Under the pieces are notes generated by a model. The model was not told the origin of the DNA. It ran no database searches and worked only from the letters and a program-made list of their open reading frames with translations. This document shows, piece after piece, positions 44,561 to 55,853 of a DNA stretch of 64,000 bases. Position numbers and translations under genes: made by a program. The stretch lies in the NCBI GenBank assembly GCA_023053685.1, contig JALIGW010000002.1, positions 165,423,034 through 165,487,033 of the forward strand. Reading direction: 5' to 3'. This DNA is from Diadophis punctatus similis. Its lineage: Eukaryota > Chordata > Lepidosauria > Squamata > Dipsadidae. Positions within the stretch are counted from its first letter, which is position 1. Each line of letters opens with the position of its first letter.

Positions 44561-45889
44561 TTTCTATATATTCAATCCAATAATATTTGAAAGGCCACAT
44601 TAACCACAAGTGAGATTTAACATCAGCTCATTTGACTGGCCCAGATGACTGCTGGCCTCAAAATGTTACAATAATATGTAGGAAAAATAATTCCCACAGC
44701 AAATCTGGCTAATCTGGGAGGTTAGAAAAAAGAAAAGATACACTAAGTCATTTTCACATTTAACTCTCCCACTAAACAATAGACTGAACATGTATGTGTC
44801 CAGAGATACGGTCACAATTCCTGAGATACCTCTTGTGGTTCTCAAACAGGAAGCAGATAAAGTGTGGCCTAAAAACTGCCTGTTGCTGTCATAAACCATG
44901 GTTTACAAATCATAACAGATGGGTTTACTTAGAGTACAAAGCTGAAAGCAATAACCCATCATTAGCACAATGTGTGAATCCAGCCACTGTAAAATACCAA
45001 TATTCTTGCCTGTATGATGAAATATATTATAATATATAAGGTGATGCTGTACTAGAAATGAGCTTAAATAGAAATATCATGGCTCATGGATAGCCATGAA
45101 AAAGTAGCAAAAGTTGCTAGCTAAAATCAAATGAAATATACTGTAAGGAGTCTAGAGTCAGCAAAACATATATTTAAGAGGTTAATCAGAATATAATTCT
45201 TTCTTTGGGCAGCAATTTCATCACCAAAAACATTTGAACTTAGGTAGCAAATTCAAAATGAAGATGAAAGATTTCTTTTTTTAAATAAAAATATCTATTC
45301 AAATAGAAACAATGTACAGTAAGTAATAGTATCGAGTCTTGGAAATACGCTCTTAGTACTACAAATGTCATTTCTTTAGGACTGGACCTTAAAAAAATTA
45401 TAAAACCATACACTGGCCACATTTAACCTCTACCAAATTAGGAGTTAAATAAGTCATCACATAATTACATAACTTTGTAATAAAGAAATATTTTAACCTT
45501 TCACATTATGTATGCAATGAGGAATTTAGAATGCATATTTGACAAACTTTCCCTAATACCATTTATACATTTTCATTTAACTGTCATTTTTATTCTATTA
45601 AGAAAAGTAGTATAAACATAGATAGCAGCAAAAAAAATATGGCTGGAACAAATACAGTATAACAAAAATGCTTTTACTACATTAAAATTAATCAAACACT
45701 GATTCATTTGAGAATGCAAAAGGGCTTATGGAAGAATTCTATGAAAGATAGCTTATATCATTGATTATATTCTAGATATATGCATTTATGGAAGAATCCT
45801 AGGAAAAATAATTGCTATTTATAGCAGTGTGATCATGCACGTTAGAGAAGATGCTAAAATGCATCTTGCTTGCTTCCTGCCCATCTTTG
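44561..45889. other. Unassigned stretch
   Basis: AT-rich; no repeat end, exon or RNA gene is recognised. Confidence 0.4.
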
Positions 45890-46020
45890 CCAAATTTAAA
45901 CTAATTTAATGTTACTATTTATTACTTTAATGTTTTATTGGGTTTTTTAATGATTGCATGCTGCCTCAAGTCACCTCCAGGTGAGATGGGCGGCATATAA
46001 TCTTTTTAAAAATATAATGT
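45890..46020 (+). mobile_element. LINE 3'-tail fragment (L2-like)
   Basis: 'tgcatgctgcctcaagtcac' followed by 'gagatgggcggcatataatc' fits the 3' end pattern of squamate L2-like LINEs. It is short and decayed. Confidence 0.5.
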
Positions 46021-46179
46021 TATTAAACTTATTAGAGTATAAAATGCAAATGAAAATGAAAATAGTGGGAAAGTTGATAAGGAAAAGAGAGAAGTGTAGA
46101 GAGAAGGGGGGGAAAGAAAAAAAGCATTAACTTCCCACTCTTTCAGTGCAGTAAAATTAGCATAACACTACAGCCTCAA

Positions 46180-46600
46180 TTTTTTACTTTGCATACTCAA
46201 TATATACTAGTCTAATCAGTAAATCTCACAGTCAAAATTCCACTTTTTTCTATCTCAAGCACAAAATCCAGAAACGGTTTCCAGAGAGAAATAAGTTATA
46301 TATATTCTTCTCTTTGATTAAAATAGTCAATTTGGCCATCTCTGCCAGTTCCATCAGTTTCTCCAATCATTCTTTTATTGCAAGAATTAATATATCTTTC
46401 CATTTTTCCGCAAAAAGCATTCTTGTTGCTGTCAATATATATAATAACAAAGTTCCTTTTTTTCAAATTCTTTATCCATTAAACCTAGAACAAGAGTCTC
46501 TGGTTTAATTTGTATATTCATTTTAACAGTCTTCTGCATTAAAATATGAATCTTACCCCAGTATTTCTTGGTTTTGTCATGTCCACCAAAGATGGGACAT
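46180..46600 (-). pseudogene. L1 LINE ORF2 C-terminal remnant, antisense
   Basis: On the minus strand, from 46600 downward: 'MMSHLWWT' (L1 zinc-knuckle Trp-Trp), 'LVLGLMDKEFEKKELCYYIY', then pieces matching the L1 end ('LRKNGKIY', 'NLFLSGNRFLDFVLE') in changing frames with several stops. An old dead copy. The preceding block (to about 46810) may belong to it. Confidence 0.6.
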
Positions 46601-46620
46601 CATTTTATTAAAAAATATTT

Positions 46621-48975
46621 TAAATTATAGCTCAATGTAAATTCTAAACCCTTCATCCACTTGTTCCCATTGTCCAAGAATTATAGTATACCCAAAATTC
46701 ATATGCTGAATGAATGAATGAATAAAATTTAACAGCAGTGGAATCCTATGGAAAATGTACAGATTAAGGGTGAAAAACAAATAATAAAAAATGTGTATTG
46801 AACTAAACATCACCTCAGTGAGTGTATATTAATGCAAATGTTAAGGCTATCTGAATTCAATCAATATCTTCATACCTAGACATGGAAAATGTTTTATTTT
46901 TGCCAAGCAAAGCAGCATCTTTCCCCCCAATAGTTTAAAAATGTTTTAGTTAATATTTAGAAATGCATAAAATTGTTGTAGCTTAACTTTACCTTACCAC
47001 TGGGATGAACGAATATAGATCTAAAAATATAGTCTGCAAGAAAAATCTGGTCCAAATATAGTATCTCACATAATATTTCAAATTATCTTAGTTTCATTTT
47101 TTCTCAAGTGCTTGTGGCAAATTATTGATATTTACCTTTGCCCAAATAATAGAAAAATACCTCTATCTATCTGTTTACTTATAACACTTCTATCCAATTA
47201 AAAGATAGCAGCAGCTTGTATAATATAAAACTGATAAAAATGTGTAGTATAAAATTCCATAGAAACAATATAATAACACCCACCAAGCATAAAAATGCAA
47301 ACAATAAAAGTTGTTTAAAGATGACATAATAAAAAATCAGAAGGCTCTTAGAAAATCTCTGTATTTAAAGACTTCTGAAATATCAACAATAATCTGGGGG
47401 CTGTTCCATAATATGGGTATTGTCACTGAAAAGCAGTATCCTCTCACCTCATCCACCTGAATCTCCCAAAAATATGGGATTGATAACCATTTCTGTCCAA
47501 TGATCTGATTGGTCAGGCCAGTACTGTCTTTTTCAAATTTTAAAAAAGTTGAAAAAAATACATAAGAAAAAGTTTCTTCTTGGTGTTGGAAGAATCCAGT
47601 TTTGTTCTTTATCTTTTTCATGCAGATAATCAAGTTCTATCTTCAATCTTTGCTCAACAGAGTCATAAACTGACTGCAGACTGTTTACATATTTCATAAA
47701 TGCATTAGCATCAAATTGTGTCAGCAGCGGTTCCCATCCAAGGGAACTCCTCCCTTATTATCAATGATACTCAGCATGTCAGCTTTCCAGGGATATTTAG
47801 TGTTTCTTTCTATTGGTACTGACTATGGGTATCAACTATGTAACTTGATTTTGGAACTACTTGGACCATCTCACCTCCTTTATAACCAGACCTTTGAGGG
47901 AAGTGAGACATATGAAATATAATTATTTGCGTAACTAACAAGATTCCACACTTCCTTGTCACATCATTTTGCCTATGGGAACTCCAAGTGTTTTGATAAC
48001 ATGCCCCAATGAGGTCATTAATCTTTTACTCAAAAGGGCAAAGGGTGACAATGTGATACTGAAATAGCATTAACTTGCTGGGGCTTCAGTAGAATAGAAA
48101 GTCTATTTTGGGAGCTGTATGGAGGACTCCTTAACCTTGACTCTAGAGAAGATTTATTGCAGATGATCTCAGCCGGTAGCTATCAGTGTCCAGTGGCTGT
48201 AAGATACCTTGCGCTCTTGGACTTCTGATCAGGCAGGCATCTGTTCCCCATCTTAAAGAAACAGTATTTGTGCTTTCTCCCATTGCTCTTTTGACCACTC
48301 CTTGTTCCAGAGATGATAGCTGATGGATGACAAGCCTTGTGATCTGATGCATGTTCATCAGCTAAGATGAAAGAAATACTTGTAAAACCACTGTGGGAAA
48401 GATTATAGCTAGGGAATTTTTGTCCACCAGACAAGAGACAAAGAGGGTGGGAAAATTTTCTGATGAATCTCAGGAACCTAAAGTCAGATTGAACGGAGTT
48501 TAAGTTACAAGCAGGAATGGATCTTTTCAAGAGCTTATAGAATATCTTGCCTCCCTTCCAAGAGAATGGGAGTCAATAATTCATTGCAAAAGAGTGTGTA
48601 TATTTCTATAACAGACTAGGAAAGACTCTCCTTACAAGACAGGAGGGGGGGGGGAGAATAGTTTATCTCATTATTCCAGCTGACCAGTCTATCAATTTGG
48701 GGACACTCTGTGTGAAACCTGTTTCTGTTGAAGATGGCAATAACACCACCACAAAAATGTTCAACAAAAGAACCACATACTCAGAACCTCTAGATCTATC
48801 TATCTGTCAGTTATTTCCATTTAAGCACTGCTGACCACACCTTGTGATTGCCACACAGTTTCACAGGTCAGGTCTGCAAACCCAGACGGTTTTGACACAG
48901 AAAGATAGGAGTTTCTATTTATTATTTTCTTACCTGTGACCACCTGTGTTATGCAATCACCTGTCTTCTTCTAGG
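46621..48975. other. Unassigned stretch
   Basis: AT-rich and apparently unique. The 115-codon minus frame at 48183-48530 has no known domain. A poly-G run lies near 48645. Confidence 0.4.
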
Positions 48976-49080
48976 AGAATGTTTCTCAATCTCAGCAACT
49001 TTTAAGATGTGTGGACATGCGGGCTGGAGAATTCTGCAAGTTGAAGTCTAGACATTTTAAAGTTGCTGAGTCTCAGAATA
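48976..49080. mobile_element. Degraded palindromic hAT MITE (15147 family)
   Basis: The arms 'ctcagcaacttttaagatgt' and its partner near 49046-49070 ('acattttaaagttgctgag') are inverted, with 'gggctggagaattctg' between. No target duplication survives. Confidence 0.55.
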
Positions 49081-49194
49081 TTGGTCTGAGGTACCAGTAG
49101 CTCATGAGCTGTTTGTTCTAAGTACTATATAAAAGAATAGCAAAATAATTGGAAAACAGTGATGTGTGTGTATGTGTGTATGTGTATCTCTGTC

Positions 49195-49248
49195 ACTCAT
49201 TCTATCTATCTGTCTGTCTATCCATCCATCCATCCATCCATCCATCCA
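49195..49248. repeat. (TCTA/TCTG/TCCA)n tetranucleotide repeat
   Basis: ctat and ctgt units pass into seven catc/atcc units. Confidence 0.9.
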
Positions 49249-49417
49249 GTCAACGGACTCGATTGCCCTTAAAATAAATCACTAGGAGGATTTGAAAATA
49301 AATCTGCTCTTCACTCTGGGAAATATTTTTAATTTAATATATTTTATAAACATTTTAAAGAAAACAAGAAAATAGGAAAATTTTGTGTGTCTCTATTCTC
49401 ATGTATACAGTATATGC

Positions 49418-49440
49418 ATGTATGTGTGTGTGTGTGCCCA

Positions 49441-49471
<31 letters not shown>

Positions 49472-49475
49472 AACA
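49418..49475. repeat. (TG)n-(CG)n-(CA)n palindromic microsatellite
   Basis: A TG run, the spacer 'cccaacacgcgcgcg' and a CA run are inverted complements. The alternating purine-pyrimidine with a CG core is prone to Z-DNA or cruciform structure. Confidence 0.9.
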
Positions 49476-49521
49476 CTCATGTCTATATATGGAAGGATTA
49501 CCATTTCTGGGCTACTAATTT

Positions 49522-49579
49522 CCAGTAGATGGCAGCAAATCAATATTTTCTGTTTCTCTTTGCAGCCATCTAGTGTTGC
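49522..49579. promoter_or_regulatory. Two opposed CTCF-like motifs
   Basis: CCAGTAGATGGCAGC (49522-49536, +) fits the CTCF core CCASYAGRKGGCRSY at every position. Thirty bases on, the minus strand of 49562-49579 reads 'acactagatggctgc', with two differences. Binding is untested. Confidence 0.5.
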
Positions 49580-49798
49580 TCTAATTTTTTTCAGCCCAGA
49601 CATAATAGCCCTGTCTGATGGGCTAGATTATTCTGAAGCAAGGGGGAAGCTGCCTCCCTTTGCTAAAACATAATCTCTTGCTGCTCTTCTAATTAGATGG
49701 AGGCTGACATTAATCATGCCTTTCTTCGGCACAAAGAGAAGGATACAATTATTCTAGGTTTTCTCCTACACATAGAAGAAGGAACCATAGTCTTGCAA

Positions 49799-50250
49799 TC
49801 ACTTTATTTATTTATTTATTTATTACGGTTTTCTTATATGCCGCCCAACTCCCGAGGGACTCAGGGCGGCGTACAACAGAAAAAAGATACAAGAATCACC
49901 AATAATAAACGTTAAATTAAAAACAAATATAAAAATTAAAAATTCATATTAAAAAAAAACCATCCAACAATCAGACATAACCGGGGGAGAGCACAGATGG
50001 ATTAGGCTCTACCCCCAGCCTGCAGGAAGAGCCATGTCTTAACGGCTTTTCGGAAGGCCAGCAGGGTGGGGATAGTTCGGGTCTCTGGAGGCAGTTGGTT
50101 CCAGAGCGCCGGGCCCGCCACAGAGAAGGCCCTCCCCCTAGGGCCCACCAGCCGGCATTGCTTGGCCGACGGGACCCGGAGGAGGCCAACTCTGTGGGCC
50201 CTAACCGGTCGGAGGGAAGTATAAGGCAGAATGCGGTCCCGGAGATAACT
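49799..50250 (-). mobile_element. Antisense L2-type LINE 3' fragment
   Basis: From 50250 down, the minus strand encodes 'RDRILPYTSLRPVRAHRVGL' through 'TWLFLQAGGRA' (stop near 50000), then the 3' UTR and 'ccgccctgagtccctcggga', ending in (TAAA)n at 49799-49825. It matches the C-terminus and tail of the 39830 copy. The residues are uninterrupted, so the copy is fairly young. It is strongly 5'-truncated. Confidence 0.85.
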
Positions 50251-51564
50251 TTGCGATGGTTTTCCCTGTATATGAAAAATGAAAAGGTTATGGCTATAGT
50301 ACAGCATTTGTGGGGGGGGGAAATCACTTGAAAAAAGTCTTGCTTGAAGTACCATTGGATATTTAGGTTGCTCTGAACTTACTCTAAAAAAGCTGTCACC
50401 TTTATCAGATACACTGATGCACAGACTGGCAAGAGGCAAATTAATTCAATAAAAAAATGAAATAATTTTGAATCTATTGTGAGAAATCAATGAAGAGCCA
50501 GCAGATTCACGTGGCCCAGATGTCGGTTACACCAATCAACAATTGTTCCTCTTCAAGGCCACTGGATGTATGGGCAAAGAATGTGTTGAAACATGAGAAA
50601 AGTGAGAATTGCTTATGCTGACAGAAGATAAACCACATGTACAGTATAGTTTCATTTTAGTTTGCAATAAAGATTCCTATCAAATTGCATTGTGTCCTCT
50701 GTCTGAAAGACTGCAGCCCAGTTCAGGCCTGACAATCAAATTAACCAAGTCAATTCAGAGGACCATTATTGATGAGTCCTGCTGCTAGAAAGCTTCTTAT
50801 TCATTCCCTTTTCTACTGTAGAGAAGGTCAGAAGTAAAAGTCCATGTAATATGTGCTATCTTTATCTCTAGGAATGGAAAATGTTGTAAGAATCAAATAA
50901 TCCTCATCCCTTGTTTAAGGACTTAAAGGCATCTAACACTGTTAAACTATACAAAGAGTCCTGTCAGTCGTGTCTTAAGATAGCAAATACACTTTTCTAC
51001 CTTCAATTCCCTCAGCCCAGTTTTTCCCTTTGAGTGAGTGAGTCAATTAGGCTAAATTAAAAACAAAAAAACTGTAAGTGTTGGCACTAGCTAGGTTGCA
51101 CAAAACACGGGTCTACATCCCCTCCCCTCATCTGCACATAACATGGGCATGTGGCTGGCTGCCAATTCCAGCATTAGAATGAATTGCTACAGCTGATATA
51201 CCAGCTCCAACTGACATAGGCTGCTGAGGGTGTGCCTGGATTGCTGCAAAAATGGCCTCTGGGTTAAAACAAGCTGAGTACAAGAGCGGTAAAGCACCCT
51301 TCATCTCTTCTTTGATGTTGTCAGAGAAATAAAAATACATGCAGTGGATCTTATGCTTCTGCATTTGGAACTAGGCCCCTCAGTGTTCAACAGAATTTAT
51401 CTCCTAATTAGGTATGTTAGAATTGCAAGCTACTTATATTAAGCAGCGTGTCATATTGTGGCATATATTATACAAGGAAAAAACAAAGCACACAAAATAG
51501 TATCAACCTGTTTTCTTACCGGCTCACTGATTTTTCTTCTTTAGTCTGATTTCATATCCAGGCA
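50251..51564. other. Unassigned stretch
   Basis: No repeat end is seen. The minus frame 51364-51128 (78 codons) looks more protein-like than most here ('ALPLLYSACFNPEAIFAAIQ') but I recognise no domain, splice sites or relatives. I leave it uncalled. Confidence 0.4.
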
Positions 51565-51569
51565 ACTTA

Positions 51570-52268
51570 TGTTGTGGCCCACCAGTGGCCTGTGCAGCTG
51601 GTAGCTGATTCAGACAGCGAGGAGTCTGGTGTGGTGATTCGCTAGCGGCCTATGCAGCTGGCACCAGAGTCGGACAGTGAGGAGGCTGGAGAAGACTTGG
51701 TGCCAGAGGCAGGGATTCAGCCAGGGCCTTCAGAACCTCCAGAGGCTGTCATGAGAGGAGGAGGAGGAGGAGGAGGAGGAGGAGGAGGAGGAGGAGGAGG
51801 AGGAGCTGCCAAAAGGCAGGAATGGCTCCTGAGGAGAAGGACTACTCGGGAGTAAGGCTTGGGGTTAATTGGCCACTCCCATAGCCTATTTAAGTGAGGA
51901 AAAGGACTGACCAATTTGCAGGAAACAACTTCGTTCATTCCACGTCTTGTCTTTGACTTCAAAACTCCTGTTCAGTTCTTGTTTGGAAGACGTCCAGTTT
52001 CCTGCAAATTTCTGCTGGGCATTTTGCCAACAACAGTAAGATTGTGTGCTGTTATCAGACAGACTCTTCGTTGGACTTTTTGCTTGGACTATTGCTGGCT
52101 GTTAAGAAGGTTAATTAACAGCTATTGCACCGAAAGGACTGATTTATTATTTCATTGACTTTAGAACGACTGCTAAGACAGATAATTAGTAGTTTGTTAA
52201 TATTAAAACAAGGTTTGTTCGGACGCTGTTTGTGCTGTGTTCCTTGGTCCGGCAGCTGGGTCAGAACA
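51570..52268 (+). mobile_element. Solo LTR, 699 bp, with 5-bp target duplication
   Basis: The ends are TGTTGTGG and GTCAGAACA, with terminal TGTT/AACA inverted. The flanks ACTTA (51565-51569) and ACTTA (52269-52273) are a perfect 5-bp duplication. No second LTR or internal region is seen, so it looks like a recombination-derived solo LTR. TATTTAAG near 51888 may be the TATA box and ATTAAA near 52200 the polyadenylation signal, but strand and class (gypsy-like or endogenous retrovirus) are inferred. The U3-like part has an imperfect direct repeat (51584-51630 and 51644-51690) and a (GGA)n expansion. Confidence 0.8.
51752..51805 (+). repeat. (GGA)n trinucleotide repeat inside the LTR
   Basis: About 17 gga/agg units. 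They create the poly-Gly and poly-Pro frames on the two strands. Confidence 0.95.
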
Positions 52269-52273
52269 ACTTA

Positions 52274-52584
52274 ATCCACCTTAGTCTGGAAACAGAGTGC
52301 CAAACATTAAGGGTGCTCTCAGATAAACAGCTTTTCCAAGTCCACTTTAAATAAAGCAGGAGTTGGCTTTATTGTTTTGATTATTAAGTTGTCTGGATAT
52401 GAAATCGGGTCTAGGACAATTCACTGTGGCCAACTCACCAAAGCCAACTCGCTGCAGGACAAGAGTTACATTAATATCAAAGAAATGGTGGGATGGAATC
52501 ATTAAAGAAAGGATGCAAAAGGAGGGACAAAATGAAATGTGAATTATTTTAAATAATTAAATTGAACTGTTGAATCGGTGAGTT
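52274..52584. other. Unassigned stretch
   Basis: No recognised feature between the solo LTR and the CR1 copy. Confidence 0.4.
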
Positions 52585-53085
52585 GTCCTGTGGCACACTA
52601 CAAAAAAGACATTGAAACCCTAGAGAAGGTGCAGAGGAGAGCAACCGGGATGATAAAGGGTCAGGAAAATAAAACATACAAAGAGCGGTTGCAGGAACTG
52701 AGCTTGGCCAGTCTGGTGAAGAGAAGACCAGGGGTGACATGATAGCAGTGTTCTAATACTTGAGGGGCTGCCACAGAGAGGAGGGGGTCAGGCTGTTCTC
52801 TATGGCACCAGAAAGTCAAACAAGGAATAACAGATGGAAGCTGACCAAGGAGAGATTCAACCTGGAAGTGAGGAGAAACTTTCTGACAGTGAGAATGATC
52901 AACCAGTGGAACAGCTTGCCAGCGGAGGTTGTGGGAGCCCCAACACTTGCGACCTTCAAGGGGAGACTGGACTGCCATTTGTCTCAAATGGTGTAGGAAC
53001 TCCTGCTTGAGCAGGGGGTTGGACTAGATGACCTACAAGGTCCCTTCCAACTCTAATAATAAATCTAAATCTAAATCTAAAAGTT
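52585..53085 (+). pseudogene. CR1 LINE ORF2 C-terminus and 3' UTR
   Basis: The peptides 'LEKVQRRATGMIKGQENKTY', 'KERLQELSLASL' and, after a frameshift near 52725-52745, 'REEGVRLFSMAPESQTRNNR' and 'FLTVRMINQWNSLPAEVV' are the CR1 ORF2 end. Then follow a stop at 52994 and the 3' UTR 'gggggttggactagatgacc' ... 'cttccaactctaataat'. A short (TAAATC)n tail ends the copy at about 53085. It is relatively well kept but has a frameshift. Confidence 0.8.
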
Positions 53086-55269
53086 GGCTGCGGCAAGTTG
53101 TCCCATTCCGCAACTGAAAGCCAACTAATGAGGATCAACAGAAAAGCATAAAAATGACACTAGCAATCAGAGGTCATCCCTTGGCCAACCGGCAAGGAAG
53201 ACCTCATTTGCCCACCTAGTTTCACAACACAACCTTTCCCTTCTGCAAAGAAATAAAAACCAAGTGTTCCTGTTCTTGTGGTGGCAGCAGGTATTTATCC
53301 TGCCACATTTTAATCCTTTTCAGCCACTATGTTGGGATGTTGAGGGACCAAGTGTTTGCTCTAATCGCCATTCAGACTATTCCACGCAATGGAGACTACT
53401 ACTCTTGCAGCCACAGTCATGAAAAATAGAAGCTCCCTGCCAGCAAATAATATTTTTTTTAAAAAAAACCTTCATGACTGAAACAGAAAAAAAGAGTAGA
53501 TAGGACACAATAAACATCTATAAACCGGTCAGCAGGGGACTGAGTTCATTTTAATGGCTTAATTTCACCTCTACCCAAAAGAGCCCTTAAAATGAATTGA
53601 AAGTGCTTACTGTTACCCAAAATCCTGGGTTTTATTTTCTAGGATTTCTAAACAGTTTAGTTTATTTCTCTTGCAAGGCAATTCTCCTGGTTGCTTGAGG
53701 ATGGGGAAAATATCAGCAAATCTTCTCTCATTTCCAAGGAATTGAAGGCCTTTTAGAAAGATATAAAGGATAAACTATTTTGAAAATACAGAAAAACTCT
53801 CCCTACTTCTGTTCCTGCCTGGTTCACAAATACCTCTTTAATATAAAATTGATGCTTCAGAGGCAGTAAAAGTAGAATGAATATAATGTAATAAATCTGA
53901 TTTATGTTTTATATGGGTTCGTTGCCCAGATTCAAGCAAATAATTCAGCCAACAAGGGGAGTGTACATCTCTCCCCCAACAGGAGAACAGAACTTGCCTC
54001 TATTTACAAGGCAAATTATTAAGAGTTGAGTAGCTTGATCAATGCCAAGTAATAGAATACTTGGCAATCAGGATTTGGCTACTTCTGCTCTCACAGTCAA
54101 CGAAGACAATTAAATCCATCTCTGCTTCTCATAGTCATAGTGCAGGCCTCATTCTGTTGTGTTGTCTGAATATCCTATTTGTTTTTCGTAAAGATAAGGT
54201 ACAAGAAGAGGATATTTCACTATAATTATACTGGAAGCTATGTAGAAGGGTAGCATTTTTTTTCTAAATAAAGAACTTCCCCTTATGACACTAGATGCCT
54301 TTGGCATTTTAAAAAAAAACAATAAGCTTTAGGCTCACATACTTCATACATATTATCAGATTTTTCTTAGGCTTTTGCAAGACTTCAAAATATGTGTCGG
54401 GGGCATAAGAAATAGCCACTATTTTAGAACAGATATAGATGCTCATGCTGGTAAGTAAGAGAATTAATAGTCTTCCCCACCCTGGCATTCTTCAAATGTA
54501 TTGAATTCTAATTCCACCATCTTTAGAGGGCATAGAAGAGGCTCAGGATAATTGAGAATGATAGGAATAGGAATTATATGATAGTAATGTAATTCCTATC
54601 ATATAATTCTTATCATTCCCAGGATAACTGGGAATGAGAGGAATTATAGCCCAACACAAATGGGGGGAATGCCATAATGATTACAGTTATTGTTTTTCTA
54701 ATGTTAGAGGTTCTCATTCACATCTCTTGTTCAGCAATGTGAAATTGGATCGGAGGGGATAAGAGGCTAGACAAAGAATTCAAATAATGTCTCGCTAGTG
54801 TAAACTGTATCATAAAATGCATCCTTTAGAATAATTGGCATTCATCTTTTGCTGGAAATAGGAGAACTAAAACGGGCACATTTACTCTTTTCTTGTGGAG
54901 AATGTACACCAATACATTCCATTCACATCATTGTTTAAATAATGCTAGTGGCAGTAAGGGATTTCATGTGCCTACCCTCCCACTGCTCAAATACACAAAT
55001 GGGTATTACATAAAGGCCTCTGAGAAACACAGTACGTAAAAGTAGATGTGAAACTTTGAAGCCTGCAAGTATTGAAGTAATGAATTGTGAACAAGAAGAA
55101 ATGGTTGAGCAGGAAGCAATTCCTCAACATACTAATGTTGACTCCCAAATAATTTTGAGGGTCCTGGGGTGAAAAAAACTAGTATAAAACAACATGTATT
55201 AAATCTACAAAACTGGCTCCCTAAATTCTGATAATTTGTTGCCAGGTTTGATATACAAAAAAAAAAACA
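53086..55269. other. Largely unique stretch
   Basis: No gene is recognised. A cluster of inverted repeats is at 54544-54640. Poly-T/A runs lie at 53450-53470 and 54300-54320. Confidence 0.4.
54544..54640. repeat. Local inverted-repeat cluster
   Basis: gaattatatgat (54571-54582) and atcatataattc (54598-54609) are inverted. A second pair, cattccca and tgggaatg, lies at about 54614-54636, and 'caggataa' recurs directly. The origin is unclear. Confidence 0.7.
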
Positions 55270-55514
55270 GAGCCGAGGTGGCGCAGTGGTTAGAGTGCAG
55301 CACTGCAGGCTACTTCAGCTGACTGCTAGCTGCAGTTCAGCTGTTCTAATCTCACCAGGCTCAAGGTTGACTCAGCCTTCCATCCTTCTGAGGTCGGTAA
55401 AATGAGGACCCAGATTGTTGGGGGCAATATGCTGAACTCTGTAAACCGCTTAGAGAGGGCTGTAAAGCACTGCGAAGCGGTATATAAGTCTAAGTGCTAT
55501 TGCTATTGCTATTG
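55270..55514 (+). mobile_element. tRNA-derived SINE with (TATTGC)n tail
   Basis: A box TGGCGCAGTGG is intact. Box B (gttctaatc) has one change from the consensus. The body contains 'gtaaaccgcttagagagggc' and 'tgcgaagcggtatataagtc'; the tail is about four tgctat units. The 3' half differs from the AAAT-tailed copies, so this is a different subfamily of the same SINE. Confidence 0.85.
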
Positions 55515-55625
55515 TAAAGGTAACTACAGTGGCCCTGAGTTTTGTGGTCATGACAGGCAATATCAGGTAGACAGATGGGAACTTACTGTTTCCTGTCTTT
55601 GTCTTTCATTCTATTGGATCTTAAG

Positions 55626-55845
55626 CAGGGTGGTATTCACTTATCTTCCCTACCGGTTCACAAATTTGAGCGCGCAAACATGCTTCGCTCTCATGCGCCT
55701 CCTCCGCGCATGCACAAAACCTTCTGCACATGCGCACAGCCTCAAAAATGTGATGTGCTTACGTCCAAGTGGATGGGCAGGGCCACCCGCAGTCAGCGTT
55801 ACTGGTTCACCCGATCCGGATAGGACCGGCTGAATACCACCACTA
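55626..55845. mobile_element. hAT MITE, 220 bp ('cagggtggtattca' family)
   Basis: The ends are 'cagggtggtattcacttatc' and 'ggctgaataccaccacta'. The 8-bp flanks atcttaag and ctcttaag differ at one base (55618-55625, 55846-55853). It shares its left part with the block at 29029. Confidence 0.75.
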
Positions 55846-55853
55846 CTCTTAAG

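Noticed and set aside
49195..49477. Possible CRISPR-like or satellite array
   Set aside because: The repeats are simple tetra- and dinucleotides without spacers.
51128..51364. 78-codon minus-strand frame that looks somewhat protein-like
   Set aside because: I could not connect it to any family or to flanking exons; kept only as a note in the stretch entry.
51652..51855. Acidic frame with poly-Gly
   Set aside because: It lies in the solo LTR and crosses the (GGA)n run; no ATG-led gene structure is supported.
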